The notes under the pieces: model-generated
The model's input: only the letters and a program-made list of their open reading frames with translations
Database searches by the model: none
What the model was told of the DNA's origin: nothing
Shown: in pieces, positions 17,597-25,632 of the stretch
Numbering within the stretch: position 1 is the stretch's first letter
How the letters are laid out: every line of letters starts with the position of its first letter
DNA from: Algibacter mikhailovii
Lineage (GTDB): Bacteria > Bacteroidota > Bacteroidia > Flavobacteriales > Flavobacteriaceae
Assembly (NCBI RefSeq): GCF_014651495.1
Contig: NZ_BMWZ01000005.1
Span: 310,001 to 374,000 of the forward strand
DNA length: 64,000 bases
Reading direction: 5' to 3'
Position numbers and translations under genes: made by a program

Positions 17597-18196
17597 TTAT
17601 TCTGTTTTTTCTGTTTCTGGGTAGGTTGGTGTAATCATAATATGGGCTCTGTGTGTGCCAGGATTCATGATCCATGGGTGTCCTGCAGTAAGTGGTTTGT
17701 CAGGTAGCCCTGTTGTTTCAGAGGTCGCAAACGGGATATAAACCACATATCGTACTTTTTGATTTTCAATACGTTTTGTCTCTTCGTTAATGTCTCCTTT
17801 AAGCACAATTAACGTTGAATGATAAGGGAGGTTTAAGGTGCTATTTTTTACTTCTTCCTCTCGGATATCAAATATTTCTTTGAAATTTTTTCCTTGGGCT
17901 TTTAATTCACGACCACGCGCCATAAATTCATCTAAATCTTTATGGTATGCTGCTACTTGAAAATGATCATTCTTCGGGTCGTCGGCAAGACAAACATATT
18001 GGTTTGTGCCTTCTCTTAAAACGATAAAGTTTCCGTCGGCATCATAACCGTATACTTTAGCCTTTTCCCTATACTGTTCCTCTAAACCTAAAACAGCAGT
18101 TTCTAGTTGCCATGTTTTGGATGGTATTTCATTTTGAGAATACATGGTTAAGCTAAAAGAAAATAGGATTAAGGTAATACATTGTATGAGCTTCAT
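17597..18196 (-). CDS. conserved exported protein of unknown function
   Basis: 199 residues. Signal peptide MKLIQCITLILFSFSLTMYSQ with cleavage after YSQ. The mature protein has a repeating beta pattern and the segment AYHKDLDEFMARGRELKAQG; near the end GHPWIMNPGTHRAHIMITP holds several His that could bind a metal. No family name can be given with certainty. Single gene; a stop codon at 17597-17599 is followed in frame by 41 further sense codons, so a longer ancestral protein or a fused neighbour fragment is possible. Confidence 0.7.
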   Translation of the reverse strand: MKLIQCITLILFSFSLTMYSQNEIPSKTWQLETAVLGLEEQYREKAKVYGYDADGNFIVLREGTNQYVCLADDPKNDHFQVAAYHKDLDEFMARGRELKAQGKNFKEIFDIREEEVKNSTLNLPYHSTLIVLKGDINEETKRIENQKVRYVVYIPFATSETTGLPDKPLTAGHPWIMNPGTHRAHIMITPTYPETEKTE

Positions 18197-18381
18197 AGCA
18201 CGGAATTTTAATTGAGAATATCTATATAATAAAACTAAGCTTTTAAAGTTTTCTTCTTAAATGTACAATTTTTTATAAGTTCAATCAAATAGGCCATCGT
18301 ACGTATAGGGTTTAAGTATCAGGTATATTTGTTTTAACCATTTTTATTAGGTTAGAAATTACCACTGACAAGTTCTAATTA

Positions 18382-19122
18382 TTATTTGTTTACAATTCTG
18401 ATGATGCTCAAATCATCATGCAGTATATAGCCGTTTTTATGTAAGGCTTCAAATTGATCTTCTAAAAATAAATTGCCGTTTTCTGTGGGGGGTTGAACCA
18501 AAAACAGATGTCTTAGTTTAGTCAATTCCTCATGACTTTTAGTGGCTTTAATTAGTTTGTCAATACCATCAGTGGAGATGGACACATCGTTTACATTTTT
18601 AAAATTCCAAGTTTGTATAACATCATCTTTGATAACATCAAATTTTTCACTTAAATGGTAGCCCAGAAAGTTAGGTGTGTTATTTTGATCTATGTTGGTG
18701 ATTTCCCCATTAATAGCAAACAGACCATCACCACTCATTTTTATACAAGCATTTAGGTCTTTTGTATTGTAAATAAGAAGGTTTACAGTTGATAATAACT
18801 CTTCAGTGGTTAGAAAAAAGAGTTTTTTTGTTTTTTTTAAATCATCAAATAATTGATTTAAAATAAAGTCGGCCACGTCCTCTAATGCCATGGTACTCAA
18901 GTCAAAATCCTCAATGATTGCTTTCATCTGAGGCAGCATTCTACAAGATTTATGAATGGATTTGCTATAGAGGACAGACGTAAATTGACTGTCTTTTGCG
19001 GAAGAGCAACCATCCATAACTGCACATACAAAAATGTCATCTGTAAGCTGAAAAGAATAGAAAAAATCTTCCGAAAAATGCGGATGATGGCTACTGCGTT
19101 TATGAATAGATAGAATTTTCAT
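18382..19122 (-). CDS. PP2C-family Ser/Thr protein phosphatase
   Basis: About 246 residues from ATG 19122; a TTG at 19164 is in frame but adds an unlikely extension. Motifs of metal-dependent PP2C phosphatases are in order: FVCAVMDGCSS (metal Asp-Gly), KMSGDGLFAI, VSISTDGIDKLI, and LHDDLSIIRI at the end (final metal Asp). It is short and divergent, with MDGCSS where most have DGMGG. It is the last gene of the sigma-kinase-phosphatase unit, 68 bases after the kinase stop, and the natural guess is that it reverses phosphorylation by that kinase. Confidence 0.85.
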   Translation of the reverse strand: MKILSIHKRSSHHPHFSEDFFYSFQLTDDIFVCAVMDGCSSAKDSQFTSVLYSKSIHKSCRMLPQMKAIIEDFDLSTMALEDVADFILNQLFDDLKKTKKLFFLTTEELLSTVNLLIYNTKDLNACIKMSGDGLFAINGEITNIDQNNTPNFLGYHLSEKFDVIKDDVIQTWNFKNVNDVSISTDGIDKLIKATKSHEELTKLRHLFLVQPPTENGNLFLEDQFEALHKNGYILHDDLSIIRIVNK

Positions 19123-19190
19123 TAGTGCATGGTATTTACATGTGTTATACAAGTAACAGGGCAAAAAAGGCCAAAATACCCTAAAATGAT

Positions 19191-21515
19191 TTAGGAATAA
19201 ATGTCATAATTTTTCCACCAATCGAGAGCATCTTTTCGCGTCCAAGGATTTTTTTGGTTTAACTTTTCAAAAAAAACAATAAGTTCATCAATACCACTGG
19301 GGCGCTTATTAGGGTCAAATCGAATACAGGACGCAAGAAATTCACTAAGTTCAATAGGCACATCTTTTCTTTCAATTAAATTATTTCTAAAATCGCCTTG
19401 TAATGTTTCCTCACCCGTTAGCATTTTTTGGGAGACTAATTCAAGTAAATATTGCCCACTAAATAAATACATGCCTAAAGCGCCTATGGAATAAATATCA
19501 ACCCTTAAATCAGTGTTAAAAGGGTCTCGGATTCTTTCAGGAGCCATAAACATTGGGGTGCCTCCAATTCTATTGATTTGAGTTTGTTGAGATAACGATG
19601 CATCAACATTTTTCACCAAACCAAAATCTAATAATTTTACTACGTCATACGCCCCACCTTGATTACAAAGCATGACGTTCATTGGTTTTATATCTCTATG
19701 CGCAAAACCTTTGTCATGCGCTTCTTTTAAAGAAAGGCATAAATGATATAACACATAAATGCCACGGGCTAAAGGAATTTCATTATTAGAATTCACCACT
19801 TTATCCAATGAAATTCCATTTAAAAATTCCATGACATAGTAGAAATTATTGTTCTCGGTAGTACCATAATCATATACTTTTATGGTGTTGGGGTGAGAAA
19901 GGGAAGATGTAATTTTCACTTCTTTTTCAAACCGATCTAACATGTCAGTATTCGCAAATTGGTTTTTTAAAATTTTTATTGCTACAGGTGTTTTAAGAAA
20001 GGTGTGTTCGGCTTTAAAAACTTCACCAAACCCACCCTCACCAAGTTTTTCTCGCAATTTATATTGACCTATTATACTAAAGTCATCAACCTTTTTGCCA
20101 ATTCTAGCAATTCTCACATTTGAATTAAAGAGCAAAAACGAGAGCACTAAAATGATAATAAAAAAGATAAAAAAAGTATATCTAAAATAAACTAAGGAAG
20201 CTAATGCTTCATCAAAATCTTCTTCGGTTATAACGCCAAAATTATGCTCAGGATACCATAAATACGCACCAATAACCTCAATGCCTCTATAATCTCTATA
20301 TGGTTTCATTAAGCTTCCATGGTAAATGGAATCTCCAAGTTTAATATGATTTAATGCATTGTCAACAATTTTGGTGAATGGCATTTCTACACTAGACAAA
20401 GTAGGTTTTGCACCATGCATGACATTGAGTCCTGGATCTTTCAATTCAATGTTATAAATTGTTTCTAGCAAGGTGTCTTTTAGTAAATAGGTTTTGCGTA
20501 AATCTTCAGTAAATCTTCCGGAGGAAATCATTTTACCCTCATTGTTGAAGGCGTAAGTTTCACTTGTAGCACCATGTTTTGAGGTGTTGAAAATTTCTGA
20601 AAATCCTTTTTTTGCAAGATTAGAACCTGCTAAAATTGCTATAACATTATTATGTTCATCAATAATGGGGCATAGAAAATTAATCCAAGTTTCATCCTGC
20701 ATTTTTAATTCAAAATTGTGAATTAAATCATAATTATTTATGGGAGGTAGAAATACGGTCTCGCCATTTTTGGCTTTTAAATAATCCTTATAGATTAATT
20801 GACCGAGGTCTATATTAAACATTTTAGAAATCCCTGTTGAATCTATTAATCCGGACCCTAAAATAGATTTTGGGCTACTATTACTTAGAATGGACATAAT
20901 AGCATAACCGTTATTCTTAGCGGTTTTTAAGAGCCATTTTGTAACGTCTCTGGAGACATCAGATTTTTTTAATAAAGCATAGGTCTCATCAATATTCTCT
21001 AAACTATCAATGGCTTTAGCCATGGCAATAAGCTCTGAGTCTTTTGATAAGTTTTCAATTTTGTTATTCTCAGTTGCAATCCATCGTTTAAATATTTCAG
21101 AGGTGGTGTTTAATAAAGCAATTTTTTCTTCTCTTTCAGATTCTAAAATGTTATCTCGAATATATAAGTTTGAAATTACGCCTAAGCCAAAAGTAACTAA
21201 GAGGAACAGGATTACCAGGATTAATCTATTTCTTTTGTTTCCAAAAAGTAATTTGGTCCAGTTCGTTACAATTTTGGTGCGAAAAACGGAGTCCTTTCTT
21301 CCAACTAATTTGGTGATTTCTTTTAAGGTAGTATTGTTCGCCTCTTTTTCAATGGCTTCTTCACCATGAATGTCATGGTACAATGACAAGACTTCCTTTT
21401 CAAGGTCTTCATCAGTACCACAGGCTTTTTTAATTTTGATTATAGCCTCGTCAAAAGGAAGGTCTATAACCTTAGCTATAATACTCGATATTTTATTATG
21501 TTGTTCCTTATCCAT
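19191..21515 (-). CDS. membrane Ser/Thr protein kinase with extracytoplasmic sensor domain
   Basis: 774 residues. Order: cytoplasmic N-terminus (1-95) of the type seen in bacterial kinases that accompany ECF-like sigma factors; membrane helix 1 (about 97-117); a periplasmic Cache-like sensor region (about 118-445); membrane helix 2 (about 448-468); then a complete kinase domain (about 486-750) with GEGGFGEVF, VAIKIL, HRDIKPMNV, DFGLVKN and MAPERI. All catalytic residues are present. The layout sensor first, kinase last is the reverse of PknB-type kinases. The start overlaps the sigma factor stop by one base (TAATG). Likely senses a periplasmic ligand and acts on the sigma factor or its partners (inference). 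Confidence 0.93.
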   Translation of the reverse strand: MDKEQHNKISSIIAKVIDLPFDEAIIKIKKACGTDEDLEKEVLSLYHDIHGEEAIEKEANNTTLKEITKLVGRKDSVFRTKIVTNWTKLLFGNKRNRLILVILFLLVTFGLGVISNLYIRDNILESEREEKIALLNTTSEIFKRWIATENNKIENLSKDSELIAMAKAIDSLENIDETYALLKKSDVSRDVTKWLLKTAKNNGYAIMSILSNSSPKSILGSGLIDSTGISKMFNIDLGQLIYKDYLKAKNGETVFLPPINNYDLIHNFELKMQDETWINFLCPIIDEHNNVIAILAGSNLAKKGFSEIFNTSKHGATSETYAFNNEGKMISSGRFTEDLRKTYLLKDTLLETIYNIELKDPGLNVMHGAKPTLSSVEMPFTKIVDNALNHIKLGDSIYHGSLMKPYRDYRGIEVIGAYLWYPEHNFGVITEEDFDEALASLVYFRYTFFIFFIIILVLSFLLFNSNVRIARIGKKVDDFSIIGQYKLREKLGEGGFGEVFKAEHTFLKTPVAIKILKNQFANTDMLDRFEKEVKITSSLSHPNTIKVYDYGTTENNNFYYVMEFLNGISLDKVVNSNNEIPLARGIYVLYHLCLSLKEAHDKGFAHRDIKPMNVMLCNQGGAYDVVKLLDFGLVKNVDASLSQQTQINRIGGTPMFMAPERIRDPFNTDLRVDIYSIGALGMYLFSGQYLLELVSQKMLTGEETLQGDFRNNLIERKDVPIELSEFLASCIRFDPNKRPSGIDELIVFFEKLNQKNPWTRKDALDWWKNYDIYS

Positions 21516-22081
21516 TAAATATCGCTACGCATAAATTTTTTCAACCATGCCTTAGCTACTTTCCAATCAATTTCAATGGTTTTTATAGAAACACCTAGCT
21601 CATCTGCTATTTCTTGCATTTTCATACCACCAAAAAATTTCAGTTCAACCACTTTAGCTTGCCTTTCATGAAGTTTTTCCAGGTGTTCTAAAGCCTCATC
21701 AAGAGAAAGCATAATTTCATCTTTTTCTACGGAATACGTTAGACCTTCCTCTAGGTCCAAATGGTATTCTCCTGACCCTCTTTTTATGGCATTTTTTTTA
21801 CGAGCATGGTGCACCAAAACACGTCTTATAGCTTGTGCGCTAACGGCAAAAAAGTGGGAACGTCCTTTCCAATCTATTTGATCTTGATCAACAAGACTCA
21901 TATAGGCTTCATTTACAAGTATGGTGGGTTGTAATGTGTGGCCGGGTCTCTCTCTTCGGTATAGCTTTTCGGCAATTTCATGCAGGTTGTCATAAACCAA
22001 AGGATATAAGTCTGCCGACTTATTATTTGTTCCTATGTTATGTAGTAATTGAGTGACTTCATGCTTTTTGTTTTTTGACAT
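21515..22081 (-). CDS. ECF-like sigma factor (TIGR02999-type)
   Basis: About 188 residues from ATG 22081; an in-frame ATG at 22114 would add 11 residues. Region 2 is seen in LYPLVYDNLHEIAEKLYRRE followed by HTLQPTILVNEAYMSLV and the DWKGRSHFFAVSAQAIRRVL segment typical of this family; region 4 helix-turn-helix in KMQEIADELGVSIKTIEIDW. This family is common in Planctomycetes and Acidobacteria, where it is linked with Ser/Thr kinases. No anti-sigma gene is present; the downstream gene is the kinase, translated in overlap. Control by phosphorylation is a reasonable inference. Confidence 0.93.
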   Translation of the reverse strand: MSKNKKHEVTQLLHNIGTNNKSADLYPLVYDNLHEIAEKLYRRERPGHTLQPTILVNEAYMSLVDQDQIDWKGRSHFFAVSAQAIRRVLVHHARKKNAIKRGSGEYHLDLEEGLTYSVEKDEIMLSLDEALEHLEKLHERQAKVVELKFFGGMKMQEIADELGVSIKTIEIDWKVAKAWLKKFMRSDI

Positions 22082-22222
22082 GTTATTGAGGTTTATAAAT
22101 AATGGTATAGACATAAAAGTAGAAAATTTAATTAATTTTATACTGAACTTATTGATTTAATTGATGGATTATAAGTATTGTGGAAAAAAATATTAATTCT
22201 AATTAGGGTTTTTCAGGAGGTA

Positions 22223-22247
22223 TTGCCCTGTTGTATATGAAGGGCAA
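22223..22247. promoter_or_regulatory. inverted repeat TTGCCCT-N11-AGGGCAA between sigma operon and 22282 gene
   Basis: Perfect 7-bp arms with an 11-base spacer, ending 34 bases before the start codon of the divergent exported protein. It lacks a T-run. It may be an operator or part of a promoter read by the neighbouring sigma factor. Confidence 0.45.
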
Positions 22248-22281
22248 AATTTGGTCTTTTTAAATTTTAAAATAAACAATT

Positions 22282-23118
22282 ATGAAAACTAGAATAACAA
22301 CCTTTTTAATCGCATTTTTATTCATCCTAACAGCAAGTGCTAAAAATATTCTTGTTAATAAAAGTGATGGTACTTCAGAAAACATAGCATACAATCATAA
22401 AACCCTGTTAAATAAAGGTTTGCAAAATGATAAAGGAAGTATTATCAGCTTTCAAGAAATTAGTGCAATTAGTACTTCAGATTTTGATGCTTACGATGAA
22501 ATACTAAGAAAAACCCAAAGAAGAGCCACTCATGTAAAGGTTGAGTTTACAGGAGATATGAATAAGTATGCTGCACGTTTAGAAAAATTAAAGCGTAATA
22601 GAGACGGTGCCGATGTGACACGTGGTGTGGGAGGTATCATGTCAATTATTGGTGTTTTATCTGGAGATAGGGAGCTAACGGCAGCCGGCATCGCTGTTAA
22701 TGGTGCGGGATATATAGCTAGAAATATCAATGATGATAGAACTGCAGATACACAAACGGCCATGTTAAATGAGCTTGATAATCGTACTAAGAAGATTGAA
22801 AATCAACCAGAATCAGAAGAAGATCAATTACGTAAAAACTACGGAGATGAAAATGTTGATGGATTAAAGGAATTAATGAGCCATAATTATGAAAAAGCAA
22901 CTGCTTATGCTAATGTAGGCGAACTTTCAAAAGATGCTAATCATAGGTTATCTGCGATGTGGCTGAAGGCTTTGATTGCCGCTGATCAAAATTTAGAAGT
23001 CGAAACAAACAAGGCGTACAGTAAAATAGTCACTTTTGATCCAGAAATCAAGAATATTCAAGAAGCGGAAAAGGAAACAACGAATTTATTAGCTGAGTTG
23101 GAAGCGTTAAGAAATTAG
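22282..23118 (+). CDS. exported protein of unknown function, divergent from the sigma operon
   Basis: 278 residues, signal peptide MKTRITTFLIAFLFILTASA. An N-terminal beta part (about 22-95) is followed by a Gly/Ile-rich hydrophobic stretch (GVGGIMSIIGVLSGDRELTAAGIAVNG, split here: GVGGIMSIIG and AAGIAVNGAGY) that resembles glycine-zipper segments of membrane-inserting proteins, and then by acidic helical repeats that look TPR-like (about 185-275). No known family. Its position head to head with the sigma factor suggests it is a target or input of that module. Convergent terminator downstream. Confidence 0.75.
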   Translation: MKTRITTFLIAFLFILTASAKNILVNKSDGTSENIAYNHKTLLNKGLQNDKGSIISFQEISAISTSDFDAYDEILRKTQRRATHVKVEFTGDMNKYAARLEKLKRNRDGADVTRGVGGIMSIIGVLSGDRELTAAGIAVNGAGYIARNINDDRTADTQTAMLNELDNRTKKIENQPESEEDQLRKNYGDENVDGLKELMSHNYEKATAYANVGELSKDANHRLSAMWLKALIAADQNLEVETNKAYSKIVTFDPEIKNIQEAEKETTNLLAELEALRN

Positions 23119-23177
23119 TAATCTGTAACTACAGGGTATAATGTGAAGAAATCTAATTGCCTTGAGTTAAAATTTAT

Positions 23178-23208
23178 AAAACCTAAAGTAATTACTACTT
23201 TAGGTTTT
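23178..23208. terminator. bidirectional terminator between 22282 and 23233 genes
   Basis: Perfect 13-bp stem AAAACCTAAAGTA / TACTTTAGGTTTT with a 5-base loop. A/T runs on both sides suit both convergent genes. Confidence 0.8.
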
Positions 23209-23232
23209 ATATTAGGATGTTATTTAAAGATT

Positions 23233-24255
23233 TTATTTTTTTGGCCAATTACTCCACATACTGCAATGACCAGCTTTATCTGTTCCTAAAAGATCTCTTT
23301 GTCCTAATGAGTACCCTGCGTTCATTATAGCAAATGGTGCATATTGTATTTTGCCATTTTTCTTTGTGAAAGACTTTCCAAAATGGGCTTGACTGAGACC
23401 ATGCCCTGCCTCATGTATTGCTACAGTCTCAAAATCTATAATGCCATTGTCCATGATGTCATTGGGTTCATCTTGAAAAGGCATACTATCATTAAAATAG
23501 ATTTCTTTAAAAGCTACATCGTTTTTGCCATTGTTATCAAGATCGGTAGGCGTTCCCTCATTCAGAAAAACCCATGTAAACGTAACAGCAATGATATTAT
23601 TACCACCATTTGGCCGCAATGTATTGAAAAACGCTTTTGGCAGATTGCCACCAAATAAGATAGATCCATATACAACATTAAAAGCCCCTCCAAATCCGCG
23701 TACTTTTTGGGCAATACCAACATCGCCAAAAAGATTAGGTGTCGTTACTAAGATGTTTGCAGTGTTCAGGCCTTTTGAACATGATACTGAACCCCATGTG
23801 TTCATGGCGTTGTCTATAGCCCCGAGTGTTTCTGCGCCAGACATGCCTGATGTAGTTGCTAATTCTGTGCCATCCACCCAATATAATAGATTGGTGCCGG
23901 GAAGGTAATTTCTCGGGTCATCTGGAATCCAATCAGAAAGTAATTGCTTATTTCCAACAGCCTTGAATCTATAAGTTATACCTGCTTCTTTATGACCTAA
24001 AAGTTCTACAGTGCTAAGTTGAAGGTTCTCTTCTAGAAGCTCACTGTTTATAGCGGCAACAAAATCTTCCAGGGTAGTTTTTCCTTCTGTACTTTTGCTA
24101 TAAATATTGGTGTTAGTAGTGTTGATATTCAATAGGGGGATTTTGTCCAGATTAAGAGAATTAACTTCCTCGGTAGGTGAATTAGATATGTCATTCTCTT
24201 GGCAGGCCATAAAGAATAACGCGACTACGAATAAGCATTTTACAAGTGTTTTCAT
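23233..24255 (-). CDS. metzincin-like metalloprotease lipoprotein
   Basis: 340 residues with a lipoprotein signal peptide (lipobox FMAC). The zinc-binding motif HEAGHGLSQAH near residues 280-290 fits HExxHxxGxxH except that Ser replaces the Gly at the turn. A Met-turn candidate, FAIMNAGY, follows about 25 residues later, as in matrixins. A segment DLDNNGKNDVAFKEIYF upstream looks calcium-binding. Likely a surface-anchored protease. The upstream region matches that of the lipoprotein gene ending at 25368, so the two are probably co-regulated. Confidence 0.78.
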   Translation of the reverse strand: MKTLVKCLFVVALFFMACQENDISNSPTEEVNSLNLDKIPLLNINTTNTNIYSKSTEGKTTLEDFVAAINSELLEENLQLSTVELLGHKEAGITYRFKAVGNKQLLSDWIPDDPRNYLPGTNLLYWVDGTELATTSGMSGAETLGAIDNAMNTWGSVSCSKGLNTANILVTTPNLFGDVGIAQKVRGFGGAFNVVYGSILFGGNLPKAFFNTLRPNGGNNIIAVTFTWVFLNEGTPTDLDNNGKNDVAFKEIYFNDSMPFQDEPNDIMDNGIIDFETVAIHEAGHGLSQAHFGKSFTKKNGKIQYAPFAIMNAGYSLGQRDLLGTDKAGHCSMWSNWPKK

Positions 24256-24267
24256 AATATTTAGAAT

Positions 24268-24364
24268 TTAGATTAATAGTTGTCTCAAGATGCTCAATTA
24301 ACCCATGCAACACCTAACACTGCTGTCGCAAATAATTCTATTTTTTTTTGAAAGACTTACAATT
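24268..24364 (-). promoter_or_regulatory. leader/promoter block, copy 1 (upstream of metalloprotease gene)
   Basis: Shares three blocks, with identical spacing and no gaps, with 25381-25477: TTAGATTAATAGT next to the start codon, ATGCAACACCTAA 24 bases further, and CTTACAATT 38 bases beyond that (top-strand reading). Read on the minus strand, TTG of TTGTAAG and TAGAATTA 19 bases later could be the promoter, putting TTAGGTGTTGCAT in the early transcript or at a downstream operator. The rest of 24256-24591 shows nothing else besides the terminator. Confidence 0.65.
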
Positions 24365-24551
24365 TTGATGTATTTAAACATTTAATTAAATGTATTTCAG
24401 TGTTTTGAGGGTTCTCATTGTAGTGTGTTGTGAAGCGGTGTTACTATCTTCTTTTTATTTGGAAAATAACATTTATCCAGAGGTCTTATATTCATAGAAA
24501 ATGAATTGGCTGCTTTTTTGTTATAATTAGTGGTTTTGTTTTTTTAAGTAA

Positions 24552-24582
24552 ATTAAATAACCCGAATGAAATCATCCGGGTT
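24552..24582 (-). terminator. terminator of the 24592-25368 gene
   Basis: Stem AACCCG-ATGA / TCAT-CGGGTT with one A-C mismatch and a 2-base loop, directly after the stop codon; the minus-strand sequence after it is T-rich. Confidence 0.65.
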
Positions 24583-24591
24583 GATACTATC

Positions 24592-25368
24592 TTATTGCTG
24601 GAATAAATCCCACTCATAGGTTTCTCCATCAAGTTTTACTTTAAAAGAGATGTATCCATTCTTGACCATACCTTGCATATCAAAATGTACCTCAGTAGTT
24701 GCGTCTTTGCAATCACCCATAAAGAGTCGGGTTCCAGGTGGAGGGGTGTTTTGACCATCTGTTAATGTTGTTTTTACATGTACAATACCGTGGGCATCGG
24801 GATTAGTAGTTGGGCCTACGCCTATACGCCATAGATCTATTTGGCCATCTCCATCAATATCCCTTTTATCATTAATTAACCCATGTAAGTTCTCTTTAAA
24901 AAAACCTGTTCTGTTTTCTTCACACCAGTTAGAATATTTTAATTTGAGCACTCCAGTTGACCTATCTGCAATAAGAACTCTGGGTTGCTTTATATTCCAT
25001 TTCGCATGACCCCAATCACCATTTACATGAATTCTATCTTGGCCGTCTACTGGATAATCATATACCATAACTAAGTCTGTATCTGGTATCCAGAACGCTC
25101 CAAAAATCCTTGCGGGTGTTGTATTAGCATTAGACGAATACACGAAAGTCCAAAATGGTTTTTCATCTTTATTGGTACTTTTTTTATGAGTTGATTTGCT
25201 GTTTATATTGTATACCTCATTTAAATAGTCATAAAGAACAGAAGCTTCAATTTCGGAATGAGATTCTTGCTCGACACTTTGTGGTTCATTTTCACTTTCA
25301 GTAGTTGAACACCCGAAAATTATCATGGCTGTAAGTAAAAAACTAAATTTAAATAATTGATTTTTCAT
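24592..25368 (-). CDS. putative surface lipoprotein with a calcium-binding-type loop
   Basis: 258 residues, lipobox IFGC. After an acidic linker the mature part is a beta-rich domain (about 70-255). A segment RDIDGDGQIDLWRIG near residue 175 has the DxDxDGxxD form of EF-hand/thrombospondin-3-type calcium loops. Two Cys (SNWCEEN, MGDCKDA) may pair. No family is recognised and no enzymatic motif is visible. It shares its upstream leader with the metalloprotease gene downstream and lies beside the AraC-TPR regulator. Confidence 0.7.
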   Translation of the reverse strand: MKNQLFKFSFLLTAMIIFGCSTTESENEPQSVEQESHSEIEASVLYDYLNEVYNINSKSTHKKSTNKDEKPFWTFVYSSNANTTPARIFGAFWIPDTDLVMVYDYPVDGQDRIHVNGDWGHAKWNIKQPRVLIADRSTGVLKLKYSNWCEENRTGFFKENLHGLINDKRDIDGDGQIDLWRIGVGPTTNPDAHGIVHVKTTLTDGQNTPPPGTRLFMGDCKDATTEVHFDMQGMVKNGYISFKVKLDGETYEWDLFQQ

Positions 25369-25380
25369 AATTTATTGGTT

Positions 25381-25477
25381 TTAGATTAATAGTGATGTGA
25401 AGGTGCCATTAAAACACATGCAACACCTAATACATATGTTGTAATTGATTCTTAATTTTTTTTAAAGGCTTACAATT
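25381..25477 (-). promoter_or_regulatory. leader/promoter block, copy 2 (upstream of 24592-25368 gene)
   Basis: Same three blocks in the same order and spacing as 24268-24364. Outside the blocks the sequences differ freely, which argues for selection on the blocks rather than a fresh duplication. TTG of TTGTAAG with TAAGAATC 18 bases on is the matching promoter candidate. Confidence 0.65.
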
Positions 25478-25632
25478 ATGTTGTATAATCCAATGTAACC
25501 ATCTGTAAATAGGTTGCTTATGTGAATGGTGTAATAACAGTTAATTACTAAGTATTACTTCTGCTATTTGTAATTATTTACTCTTGAATTAAAAAAAGCA
25601 CAAGTATTTTGTAGAAAATAATAATATTTGTT

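Noticed and set aside
14229-17600. Integrative element at tRNA-Asp
   Set aside because: No integrase, no repeat of the tRNA 3' end, and no mobile genes; only a direct repeat and decay are seen, so no mobile element is annotated.
21010-21369. 119-codon plus-strand frame inside the kinase gene
   Set aside because: Fully antisense to an intact kinase gene with clear family motifs; composition is Ser/Phe-rich as expected from a shadow frame.
23344-23908. Two overlapping plus-strand frames opposite the metalloprotease gene
   Set aside because: Antisense shadows of the zinc-motif region; no start context, no family.
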